Shown: in pieces, positions 11,414-20,525 of the stretch
Position numbering within the stretch: position 1 is the first letter of the stretch
Layout of the letters: every line of letters starts with the position of its first letter
DNA from: Russula earlei
Lineage: Eukaryota; Basidiomycota; Agaricomycetes; Russulales; Russulaceae
Length of the DNA stretch: 64,000 nucleotides
Assembly (NCBI GenBank): GCA_025769875.1
Contig: JAGFNK010000219.1
Location: forward strand, 17,726 to 81,725
Direction of reading: 5' to 3'
The notes under the pieces: generated by a model
What the model saw: only the letters and a program-made list of their open reading frames with translations
Database searches by the model: none
Told to the model about the DNA's origin: nothing
Program-made: the position numbers and the translations under genes

Positions 11414-13554
11414 TTGTAATGTTGTTTGACTAAGTCCCAAGTGTTTGCTATTCCCGGGTGTCCTGCGAAGGGGGTATCGTGGAATTGTCTTAGGATTTCT
11501 CGTCGTTTGTCGATATTGTCTGGTAGGTAAGTTTTTCTTGCGAGAATTTCGGGTGGTAGTAGTGTGGTTTTTTGTTCTTCTACTCCCTTGTTAAGGTCTT
11601 TGCGACGAGAGAGTGTGTCGGCGATGGTGTGCGTATGTCCGGGGACGTGTTCCATAGTGATGTTGAAGTCTTGCATATATTGCATCCATCTGGCTTGTCG
11701 TCCCGTTAGTTTTTGTGGTTCTTTGAAGTATGTGAGGTTTTTGTGGTCGGTTCTTATTCTAATTGGTTTATCGGCTCCTAGGAAAAATGGTCGTCCGCTT
11801 TTTAGTCCAAAAATTACTGCTGCTAGTTCTTTGTCGTGAGCGTCGTAGTTTCTTTCCGCATCTAATAGTGTCCTGGAGTAGTAGGCGATTGGGTGGAAAC
11901 CGTCTTCGTATTCTTGGGATATAACTGCTCCTACGGCAAATCCTGATGCATCAGTATCTAGAACGAACTGTTTTGTCCAATCTGGAGTTCGGAGTACTGG
12001 GTAGGATACGCAAGTTTCCTTTAGGATTTGAAAGGCTTGGTCCTCTTTCGTTGTCCATTCCCATTGTCTGTTTTTCTTAGTCAGGTCGTTTAGTGGTCTT
12101 GCTTTTATGGAAAAGTTGGGTATAAAGTTTCGATAAAAGTTGCAGAATCCTAGGAAACTTCTGACCTCCTTCAGTGTGGATGGGGTAGGCCAATCCTTGA
12201 TTCCTTTGACTTTGACGGGGTCCATGGTTATCTTTCCTTCTCCTATGATTACTCCGAGATATTCCACCTTTTTCTTGTGGAATTGACACTTTTCTGGTTT
12301 AAGATAGAGATCGTGTTGTTTCAGTTTAGACAGTATGTGGTTGACCTTGAGTGTATGTTCCGTTTTGTCATTTTGTGTGGCAATGATGATGTCGTCCATA
12401 TAAATTTTCAACCATCCTTGTGCCAGTTCTTCTTGAAAAATGTCGTCCATCATAGTTTGAAAGGTGGCTGGAGAATTGGTCAGTCCAAAGAACATCACCG
12501 TCGGTTCGAATAGTCCATTGCTAGTCTTGAAGGCTGCTTTCCATTCGTCTCCTTCTTTGATTCGGATGTTATTGTAGCCCCATCTGACGTCAAATTTAGT
12601 GAAGAGTTCCTTTCCTGCTAAAGCATGAATTAATTCTGGGATCAAGGGCAGTGGATATACGTTGGGTATTGTCCACTTGTTTAGATTTCTATAATCTTGT
12701 ACCGGTCGGAATTTTCCATCTTTCTTTTTTATGAGGAAGAATCCACTAGCGTATGGTGAGTTGGATCTTCTTATTCGTTTGAGTCGCAAATTTTGCTCAA
12801 GGAATTTTCCCTGTTCTTCTTTTTCTTTTGGCGAAAGGGGGTATACTCTGCAGTTGATCGTTGTAGGGGCATCTGGTTTTAGGTCAATGGCATGGTCCCA
12901 TTTCCTTGGTCCAGGAAATCTTTCCGATTCCTGTTCCATAAATACTTGTCCATATTGATGGTATTGAAGGAGGACTATTTCTTGCCAAGTTTGCGTTTTG
13001 TTTTGCATCTGTGATTCTGCCAACTGTTGTGCTATGGTGGTCTTGCGTATTTGAGTTTGTAGCCATAGTTCGTCGCCTTCTTCCCAGTCTGTTAATGCCT
13101 TGATCCATGCTGGTACTTCTTGGTTTCCTTTGAGGGTGACTCTTCCCATGATGGTTCCTTTGGACCAATTTATTCTCGGGTTCGTCGATTCTAAGAATGG
13201 GTATCCCAGGATGATATCGTCTTGTCCTATATCTGCGACCAGAAATTGGTGTGTGTGTTTTTGTCCCAGCAATTTTAACTCTAATTGAACAATTTGGGTG
13301 ACTCTTCCTGAGCGGTTTAACGTTCCATCGACATTTTTGACGTTCCTAGCCGGAACTAACTCTTTGGTTTGTAGGTGTAATTCTTTTGTTATCCTTGGAG
13401 ATATGAAGCATTCGGTAGCTCCGCTATCTATCAAGGCTTTTCTTTCGGCTTTGTTCGATCCAATGTAAATAGTGGTTGTCACTGATATTGACTTTCTCAG
13501 AGATTTATACATGGGATCAATACCTAAAGCTCGAGCAATCACCGTTATGCTCAA
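11414..13554 (-). CDS. Element B pol, 5' part: protease, reverse transcriptase, RNase H
   Basis: The frame starts at 13554, overlapping the end of gag by four bases (ATGA). In order it holds an aspartic protease (LIDSGATECFI, about residue 40), a reverse transcriptase (VQDYRNLN; catalytic IYMDDIII, about residue 385), RNase H (LDTDASGFAVGAVISQ, about residue 533) and the start of the integrase zinc finger (GHPGIANTW, about residue 695). The frame is cut at 11413 by element C. The last nine or so residues of the open frame are LTR sequence of C. With C removed it continues as HYEGPRLRQFVEQY into 7146. Confidence 0.92.
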
Positions 13555-15251
13555 GCGTCCAAAAAATCCTCTTCTTTGTCCTCATCTTCTCCCGTCAGGG
13601 CTTTAATAAAGGCCTCTCTTTCCTCTACTGACAGTGCCTTTGCTGCCTTTGCGAGCTTGTCGGCCGTGCTTTCTTCGATCACCTCCACAACAGAAGATTC
13701 GGATGTGGTGGTGGTTGTGTTCGCGGCACGTGCGCGAGTTGTTTCGCGTTTCGGTTTCATGGGGCAGTCGCGGGCTAGGTGTCCTCGAAGGGAGCAATGG
13801 AAGCATCTGCCTTCTTCTCTATGCTTCTGTTTTTCGGCTTCGGTGACTGCTTTGCGAGTGGCGCCCGCGCTGGTGTCCATTGCGTTTGGGTTGCGTGGTG
13901 GGAGTCGGGGTCGCGCGGGTGTGGTGTTGCTTTGATTGTTTCCGCGATTGGCCCATGCTGAGTTGGCCAGTCGTCCCCAGGGCCTATTGTTCTGTGGTTG
14001 ATTGAGGTTGCGTCCGCGTGTGCTGGAATGGTCAGATAAGATCGCGCGTTTGCGCATCCAGACCCTGTGATGTTTCTGTGCTGCTGCAACCCAATCAACA
14101 AAGGAGGTGGGGTCTTCGAGATCGAGGCACAATTCGACTAGGGATTGTGGAAGTCCCCACGCGAATAGTCTCATGACCGTCGGTTCATCGACGTCGAGTC
14201 CTGCACGTCTGGTCAACAATTGGAATTCGGATATATAGTCGTCAAGTAGGCCATCCTTCATTTTCAGTTCTTTGAGTCGGTCTTGGGCTTTCTCACGTTC
14301 CGCATAGTCGGTGAACTCGCGACGGAATTGCTGTCGTAAGGCTTCCCACGCTGTTAATCCCAGTGGTATGTTGGTGGGGTCGTTCTGTACATCTTCGAGC
14401 CATTGATCCATGGCTTCGAGCCATCCTTCGACTTTGGGTCCTTTCATTAGTGAAAGAAAATATGCACACTTCTTGATAGGATCCCTGGCAATCTTACTGT
14501 CGTGGTTCATGGACATAAACCTATTGAACGCGACCAAGAACGCATGTGTGCGCGCGCGATCGCCATTGAAGAATTCAGGGGGAATTCCTTCGAGTTTCCC
14601 ATAGTCGGGGCCGCATGCGTTGCGGTCGCGGTCCGTGCGTGTATCGTAGTCGTCAGGGTCGGGGTCGGGGCTTGGGGGTCGCATTCCGCGACCTCCCATT
14701 CCGGGGAATGAGGCGTGAGTGGGGGGTTGTGCTGTCCCGGATGAAGCGGGTTGTGGTTGGACTGGGTCGGGGTCGGTGGTGGCGACGAAGACGTTCGTCG
14801 TGGTTGTTGGTTCGAGCTCCATCGGAGCATGGGTGATGGGGGCCGGTCCCGGCGCCGGGGCGTGGCTTGAAGTCCTCGACCTAGGGACGGGTGTTCCTGA
14901 GGCTGTCAGTGTAGTGATGTTAATGCCTCGGAGAGGGCTCTGTTGGAGTTTAAAGGCCGGTCGAGCGACGCGCGTCGCCTCCCATGTATCTCCGCGCCGT
15001 TCGATTTCGAACCAGAGGCCATAGAGATGGCCCAGGGCTACTTTGGCACCCATCCAGTTGGCATAGTAGCCGGTCCATGGCACACTATCTTTTTGTATGG
15101 TGTAGAATTCGACACCATCATCGAACATGGTTATGCTAGGGACGTTCTTCTCTTGATCAGGTAACAGCTCAAAGGGGCATTTGAGGGCGGCCAGTCCTTC
15201 AAGGGTTGGGGTTTGATACCCTTTGGTCTTCCAGTCTCGAGTTGTAGTCAT
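13551..15251 (-). CDS. Element B gag polyprotein
   Basis: This 566-residue gag starts 77 bases inside the 5' LTR. The N-terminal part contains a hydrophobic/aromatic segment (VPWTGYYANWMGAKVALG) followed by a Pro-rich linker. The middle is a retrotransposon gag core (DPIKKCAYFLSLMKGPKVEG, then FRREFTDYAEREKAQDRL and LDDYISEFQLLTRRAGLD). A single CCHC zinc knuckle, CFHCSLRGHLARDC, lies at about residues 483-497. The C-terminal tail is acidic. The frame is open. It encodes the particle protein that packages element RNA. Confidence 0.92.
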   Translation of the reverse strand: MTTTRDWKTKGYQTPTLEGLAALKCPFELLPDQEKNVPSITMFDDGVEFYTIQKDSVPWTGYYANWMGAKVALGHLYGLWFEIERRGDTWEATRVARPAFKLQQSPLRGINITTLTASGTPVPRSRTSSHAPAPGPAPITHAPMELEPTTTTNVFVATTDPDPVQPQPASSGTAQPPTHASFPGMGGRGMRPPSPDPDPDDYDTRTDRDRNACGPDYGKLEGIPPEFFNGDRARTHAFLVAFNRFMSMNHDSKIARDPIKKCAYFLSLMKGPKVEGWLEAMDQWLEDVQNDPTNIPLGLTAWEALRQQFRREFTDYAEREKAQDRLKELKMKDGLLDDYISEFQLLTRRAGLDVDEPTVMRLFAWGLPQSLVELCLDLEDPTSFVDWVAAAQKHHRVWMRKRAILSDHSSTRGRNLNQPQNNRPWGRLANSAWANRGNNQSNTTPARPRLPPRNPNAMDTSAGATRKAVTEAEKQKHREEGRCFHCSLRGHLARDCPMKPKRETTRARAANTTTTTSESSVVEVIEESTADKLAKAAKALSVEEREAFIKALTGEDEDKEEDFLDA

Positions 15252-15327
15252 GTTGAAAGAAATCGGTATATTTTCTTGGTGAGCGTGCGGTTTGGGGTCA
15301 AGGGTTCGGATGGTAAGCTTGTTCTAA

Positions 15328-15819
15328 TGTCACCGACTGGGGGCGGTGTCGCTGACAAATCGTTTCACGCGCGAGACGTACGCACTGAGTCGAGCGAGAC
15401 GACGAGTTCTCGCGAAAGTCGGGGATCTCGGTGACAACACAGCAAGAGCTAGTGTGTACCGCGGAGTGGAAATATGACAGGAAAGTCTTCGCGTTCGAAG
15501 ACTTAGAGGACAGGAAGAGTTTCTGAGTCGATTGCTTGATTTCCTGCAAGCCTACAGTCCGAAGCTAGAATCCAGTGATATTTCACAAGAGAACAAGCTT
15601 AGGGCTTGTTCTCTTCTACAGACAGGTTTATATAGACATTGTATCCTATATCAAATAGTAGACACGATGTAACGATGAGGCGAACGGAGCTAGGGCACGC
15701 TGGAAGGTTCCAGTACATGCGAGGCTGTAACGAGTCATAAAACGCGCGGAAACAGTGAGGCTAGTCCAGGTAGGCTTGTCCGGTTGCCGGTCCGGTCCGA
15801 AGAGCCGGTTCTTGTGACA
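15328..15819 (-). repeat. Element B 5' LTR (right, 492 bp)
   Basis: It pairs with 4153-4644 and has the same length. The few differences include CGCGCGAG against CATGCGCGAG near the start and CTCGCGAAAG against CTCGCAAAAG. Most of those I noted are transitions. The target duplication CATTG follows at 15820-15824. Confidence 0.92.
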
Positions 15820-15981
15820 CATTGCTTCTTCAGTACATCTTCTGAAAGATACGATTAACGCGCTCCGAATGTGATATCAAGGAACATAAACGATCAAGAT
15901 CTGACGCACGCATAATGCAAACGGTGCAGTCCATAGTTCAGGTGTTCCGGCATCTTCTGGACCCTAAACCACTTGGTAACA

Positions 15982-16260
15982 TTCGAACCTTTGATAATGA
16001 TGTTCAGCCTCTGCAATGCCCCAGCCACTTTCCAACGCTTTATGAACACCATCCTAGCAAAATACATTGCCACTGAACAAGTGGTCATTTATCTAGATGA
16101 TATATTAATCATGGCGCAAACCTTGAACGAACTGAATGACTGGACACACAAGGTCCTAAAGACACTCCAAGACCACGATTTATACTTGAAACCAGAGAAA
16201 TGTGCTTTTCGACAAACCTCTATTAGTTACCTAGACATCAATATCTCCCAAGGATGAATA
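15982..16260 (+). pseudogene. Element A reverse transcriptase, 3' half
   Basis: Continuation of the enzyme cut at 3721: EPLIMMFSLCNAPATFQRFM, then the catalytic VIYLDDILIMAQ (Tyr-Leu-Asp-Asp) and HDLYLKPEKCAFRQT. It ends at a TGA at about 16256 where relatives have Arg or Lys. The first bases TTCGA are the right target duplication of the solo LTR. Confidence 0.85.
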
Positions 16261-16797
16261 TCTATGGACCAAGACAAATTAATAGGCATTACAAAGTGGC
16301 CCACTCCGACCAACGTTACAGAAATCCAAGCATTTCTAGGATTTTGCGACTTCTATTGACGATTTATCCATCAATACTCACAAATAGCACGACCCTTGTT
16401 TAATCTAACAAAGAAAGAACACCCCTTTAGATGGGAAGACGATGAAGAACAAGCATTTAGAAAATTAATCCAGGCATTCACAACAGCCCCAGTCCTCATG
16501 TTACCTGATCATACTAAACCCTTTCGGCTCATCTGCAATGCAAGCGACTTTGCACTCCTTCTCAGCAATTTTGACTTCACTTTCACATACCACCCAGGAA
16601 CCATGAACAAAGCAGACAGTCTGTCCAGGGGGCCAGACTTTAAAGAGGGGATACAAAATGAAAATGATGGAAAGGTACTCCTCGACAATAAATATTTTAA
16701 AATCAGAGCAACACACACCTCTGCTACAGAACCAATCAGTGACCAAGATCTTCGACAACAACTACAATCTAGCAAAGACTATGACCCAGAAGGGGGT
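16261..16797 (+). pseudogene. Element A RNase H remnant with internal deletion
   Basis: The thumb/connection segment reads [20 protein letters not shown] with a TGA in place of the arginine in FYRRFI (about 16358). RNase H starts well (PFRLICNASDFA) but jumps directly to a late block (LLSNFDFTFTYHPGTMNKAD then SLSRGPDF), so most of the domain is deleted near 16555. The frame runs on to about 16790, then the sequence changes to the SSP duplication unit. Confidence 0.75.
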
Positions 16798-17294
16798 GTC
16801 GCAGTGCGCTGCCTAACAACGATTCGTGATTGTTTTGTCGCTCTGCACTTGCAGCTTTTGCTCTTACATGTTAACAAACAAGTTTGCCCTGCACATCAAG
16901 TGGCCGATGTCAACCACTCGACGTTGATGAGATAATGATTTCACGGGCGTTCACACCCCGCCCCAAGTCGTTTCAACTTGCAAGCCTAGAAGCGTCATTG
17001 GATCAGTCGCATCGACAACTAGATCATGACGCGACTTGATGAAGTGATAGCCCTACCAATCATGATCCGGGATTTGCGGGAAAGATGGGAGGGGGCCTGC
17101 CAGAGCATGAAGCCAATTTGTGTAGCGACCATTCTCTCCAGCTGTGCTCGTATTCATTCCCATTCCAAACTATCTGGTACCGGTTACCGACAATCATTCC
17201 ACATTTTGTACGTCACCGCCATCTTGCACAAACATACATTGAGGATTTTGACAAATTTCAGTTCAAAAATCCACAATCCTATTCATAAGTTGCA

Positions 17295-17613
17295 ATGCGC
17301 ATTTCCACCGTCTTTGCTATATTCTACCTCGCCGTTGTCATTGCCCCATCATTCGCACATCCATCTAAGTACACGCCCCTCTTCTAGGTTCTCTTTCCTA
17401 TTGAAGTTGACTTTACCTTGCAGAGATGAGAAAAGTTCGCAAAATGTGCAGAAGGGGCCGTCACCCCCGAAAGAGATTAGGACGAAAGGTACCCTGCCAC
17501 CTGTCCACGCGAGGAAGCCCGTCAAGTGGGGCCTGAGGGTACAGCAAGCATGGGTTAGTGACGTTTTCGAAAATCTCAAGAGCCTTGACGATGCCCTTGA
17601 AGCCCTTGAATGA
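17295..17613 (+). CDS. SSP1: small secreted protein, two exons (17295-17368, 17424-17613)
   Basis: Splicing a 55-bp intron (GTACACG...CTTGCAG, 17369-17423) gives 87 residues. The first 21 are a clear signal peptide (MRISTVFAIFYLAVVIAPSFA). The mature part of about 66 residues has no cysteine. It is basic and Pro/Lys rich first, then has an acidic, helical-looking tail (WVSDVFENLKSLDDALEALE). I know of no domain that matches. The gene lies in duplication unit I. Its 5' region, signal peptide and intron are shared with SSP2 (23916-24381), while the mature region is unrelated. A MITE sits 25 bp after the stop. Secretion is a confident inference; the role is unknown. Confidence 0.75.
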
Positions 17614-17638
17614 GGGAAAGAATGAAAAGTTATCGTTA

Positions 17639-18044
17639 CACGACAGGCAGGAAGGGATAAGTCAACTCTGCTTATAGTCAACTCAGTGGATAATAAAAGT
17701 AAAATATTTCAAGTGCTGAGTAGGGTCTGTTGTGGCCACAAATTATATTACATAAGTAATGACCTTAGTTGAGCATGAAAAATGTGACAAAAAAGGTTAA
17801 ATATGGAGAGTCTACTCATTCCGGCACAACTTTTAGCCAGGCTAGGGTAAATGTTGTGCCGGAATGAGTAGACTCTCCATATTTAACCTTTTTTGTCACA
17901 TTTTTCGTGCTCAACTAAGGTCATTACTTATGTAATATAATTTGTGGCCGCAACAGACCCTACTCAGCACTTGAAATCTTTTACTTTTATTATCCACTGA
18001 GTTGACTATAAGCAGAGTCGACTTATCCCTTCCTGCCCGTCGTG
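17639..18044. mobile_element. Foldback MITE copy 1 (406 bp)
   Basis: The two halves are a near-perfect inverted repeat around a short loop at about 17840-17860 (GGCTAGGG). The ends read CACGACAGGCAGGAAGGG and its complement with one or two changes. TTA stands on both sides (17636-17638 and 18045-18047), a 3-bp target duplication typical of PIF/Harbinger-type elements. No coding capacity. Copies 2 and 3 are at 37990 and 47108. Sequence similar to the SSP2 3' flank resumes directly after it, so it inserted into the SSP1 3' flank. Confidence 0.85.
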
Positions 18045-18349
18045 TTATTTTGCGTCGCTACGCGTTGTGACCAATAATGACGTGATCATGAAATTAGCCA
18101 TTAATATTATCCAATACTGGCGGTCCGTCATCAATCATCAACCAGCAAATAAGTATGGTTATAGGTCAGCTTATGCCGAAGCATTCAAGCTTGCGTCCTT
18201 GGGTTACGGCTTGCCACAAGGGGCACTCGAAGCTGGAGTCGTCACTTCCCGAGTTTCCCTTCCACACGAACAAGGTCCATCTCCCGCTCATCCTGGTCCC
18301 CCCAGCGGACCAGTTCAGACACGTCTTTCGTCGAATGCTCCTCGCTGCC

Positions 18350-20420
18350 ATGGCGCCTGATGCGGTCCCCGCTCCAGCGCCAGCACCTGAACCAACGCGT
18401 CCCGGGTTGCGCAAGATCGCGCCGTATTGGTATCCTTATACGACCATGGCCAAAAGTCGTTGGCTCAACCGGGAGATACTTGAGATCGTCTCCACCGAGT
18501 TTCGGGACCGCTCGGTAGAGTATTATGTGTGGCTTTCTTCTTTCCTCCCATTGCTTCGCTTTCGTGCTGAGGAGACGTGTGCGTGTGTGCGCGCGCGCAT
18601 CACCCTCGCAGAGATATGCGCTCGAGTCTGGCGTCACTACCATCAACGGCAAGATCGCCAAGGCTGACACGATCGTGCGCAACGGCGATCGCATCGAGAA
18701 CATCGTTCATCGCCACGAGCCGCCGGTCGCGTCCAAACCGGTCAAGATCCTGCACGAGGATCGAGAGCGCGAGTTCATCGTGATCGACAAGCCGGGTAGC
18801 ATCGTGCGTGTGTTCCGCTCGAAGCTCCCGGGCTGTCTAACGGGGGCTTTCATTCTTACGCGCGCGCGCGACACTATATTCAGCCTGTCCACGCAACCGG
18901 GCGTTATTTTTATCTCTCTCTCGTGGAGATCCTTCAGCGGGAGTTTGGGTACCCGAAGGTGTACAGTGAGTGAGAGGTGGCGGTCTCGGGCTGGTGCGTG
19001 CGGCTGATACTGCATGCTTGCGTCTAGCTGTGAATCGACTAGATCGCCTCACGTCGGGGCTGATGATCATCGGCCTCTCCTCTCCTCGCGCGCACGCGCT
19101 CTCGCAAGAGTTTGTGCAAGGAGGGGTCAAGAAGGAATACGTGGCGCGCTGTTCGGGCGAGTTTCCGGCGGAGGAGGAGGTTGTTGTGGACCGGCCTCTG
19201 CTCACGGTCGACCGTCAGATGGGTTTGAACATTGTGCATCCAGAAGGCAAGGTAGGTGTGTGCGAACTCTGCCTATGAGGAAACGGATTGAGTGTGGCCA
19301 AGTTGGCCAAGACGGTGTTCAAGCGGCTGAACTATGATAGAAGCACCAACACGAGCGTGCTTCTCTGTAAGTTGCTGTCATGTCATCTCGATTCTCGAAT
19401 CACATGCATGCAGGTCGCCCTCTGACCGGTCGTTGTACGTCGTCGAATCCCACGCGGTGTCAGCCAACCGACGATGTTGCCAGCTCATCAGATTCGCGTC
19501 CATCTCCAATATCTCGGCCATCCCATCGCTAACGACCCCGTTTACTCCGAATCGAAAATATGGGCACGTTCTCTTCCTCATCGTATCCTCTCTCGTCTGA
19601 TCGCATCCAGGGACCAAACCTCGGAAAAGGTGGCATTGACACCACACCATCACATGAACGGGCGCCACCAGTTCCACCTCCACACCTGCTCGCAACCGAC
19701 ACGGCCACGTCAACGAACGCCTCTTCACAGCCACTTCCACGTGAATCTGGAAAAGATATCGGCATGGGATCACCAGTCCCGTTGTCCGTGGACGCAGTGG
19801 GCATAATCACCCGTCTCCGCAACATGAAGGTGGCAGCCTTCCCACTTCTATGACCTTTTATACCTATCATCTTTCTCCGAAAGGACGAGAACGAAGACTG
19901 GTCGCGCTGGCGTGACGTCGTTTTCAAGGCAAAAGGGCGGCTACACCCCAAGGGTATGCCCCACCAGAAGCTACCTCCCCAGAATCGGCGCAAACGAGGC
20001 GGGCCTGCGTGGACAGAGGGTGAGAGCGTGACCTATGTGGCAGGATCGTCTCCAGGCAAGGAAGAGACCCCGCGACCGCAGGTGGCAGATGATGCCGCTC
20101 CGCTCACAGACGAGGAGGCACTTGCGATTCTCGATCCCGCCTCTCCATTTGCTGAAAACCCCCTTGTGCGGGTCGCGCCTGCCCCGGACGCACCGACCGA
20201 AATCGGGCGGGCGAAGCAGGCAGCCGCCCAGATCGCCGTGCAAGAGGAGAACGACGGCGCGCTGTACTGCAATGAGTGCTACTTGCCGCTGCACCCGGAT
20301 CCGCCGCCAGAGAGACTCTACATATTCTTGCATGCGTTAAGGTATACTACCAGTCTTGGGGTGTTTGAGACGGATATGCCTGAGTGGGCGGCACAGGGCT
20401 GGCAATGGGAGCGTACTTGA
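18350..20420 (+). CDS. RluA-family tRNA pseudouridine synthase (Pus9-like), copy 1, nine exons
   Basis: Proposed exons: 18350-18526, 18612-18803, 18884-18965, 19028-19251, 19303-19366, 19414-19434, 19484-19563, 19611-19829, 19884-20420, giving 531 residues with phases kept. RluA-family signatures in order: an S4-like start ([20 protein letters not shown]), [20 protein letters not shown], the catalytic motif [10 protein letters not shown] (Asp about 156), CRPLTGR, and [20 protein letters not shown]. The C-terminal region has a [15 protein letters not shown] segment as in fungal Pus9-like proteins. The enzyme isomerises uridine to pseudouridine in tRNA, probably position 32. The seventh intron starts GC rather than GT. 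A nearly identical copy is at 31001-33070. Confidence 0.88.
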
Positions 20421-20525
20421 CGACGTGGTTAACGATATAGTGAGCTGTGAGAAGCAGCTGCACATCCCAGGTACAATTCAATTCACTTCATCGATGTTGG
20501 TCCTGTTCCTTCTGCAGTATGTATT

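Larger units (their letters stand above)
4153..15819 (-). mobile_element. Element B: Ty3/gypsy chromovirus with third ORF, minus strand
   Basis: The ends are two 492-bp LTRs, flanked by a perfect 5-bp target duplication CATTG (4148-4152 and 15820-15824). Reading on the minus strand, gag (13551-15251) overlaps pol by 4 bases. Pol carries protease, reverse transcriptase, RNase H, integrase and a C-terminal chromodomain, followed by a third ORF (4663-5958). Pol is interrupted by element C. I count about half a dozen LTR differences by eye, so the insertion is young. With C removed, all three frames look open, so B may have been autonomous until C landed in it. Confidence 0.92.
3722..15981. mobile_element. 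Solo LTR inside element A, split by element B
   Basis: Without element B (4153-15819) and one CATTG copy, this is about 590 bp that starts TGTTAAGG and ends GGTAACA, the TG...CA termini of an LTR. Flanks are TTTGA at 3717-3721 and TTCGA at 15982-15986, a 5-bp target duplication with one mismatch. No coding remnant is visible in either arm (3722-4152 and 15820-15981). A solo LTR left by recombination between two LTRs fits best. A small non-coding element with TG/CA ends is the alternative. Confidence 0.7.
1..16797 (+). mobile_element. Element A: decayed Ty3/gypsy-like retroelement, interrupted at 3722-15981
   Basis: Plus-strand gag, protease, reverse transcriptase and RNase H remnants appear in gypsy order. 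The reverse transcriptase is cut after position 3721 and resumes at 15982: the residues TPLGLF at the left junction join EPLIMMF at the right. The 5' LTR lies outside the window. Integrase is missing: after the RNase H remnant the sequence changes at about 16797 to the duplicated SSP unit. Stop codons inside the reading frames are mostly TGA where arginine (CGA) would be expected, which suggests decay by C-to-T change at CpG. The element is dead and is the oldest layer of the nest. Confidence 0.85.
16798..20525 (+). repeat. Segmental duplication unit I (SSP1 + MITE + PUS9 copy 1)
   Basis: Sequence from about 16798 recurs from about 23426, and sequence up to about 20525 recurs up to about 33175. 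In this unit the secreted-protein gene and the Pus9-like gene are separated only by a MITE and short flanks. The match ends at GTATGTAT, after which the two units differ. Bases 16798-17294 are the shared 5' region of the secreted-protein gene. Confidence 0.85.

Noticed and set aside
18155..19007. Open frames over the PUS9 introns, and their equivalents at 30806-31660
   Set aside because: Reading through the introns destroys the pseudouridine synthase motifs, which appear only after splicing.
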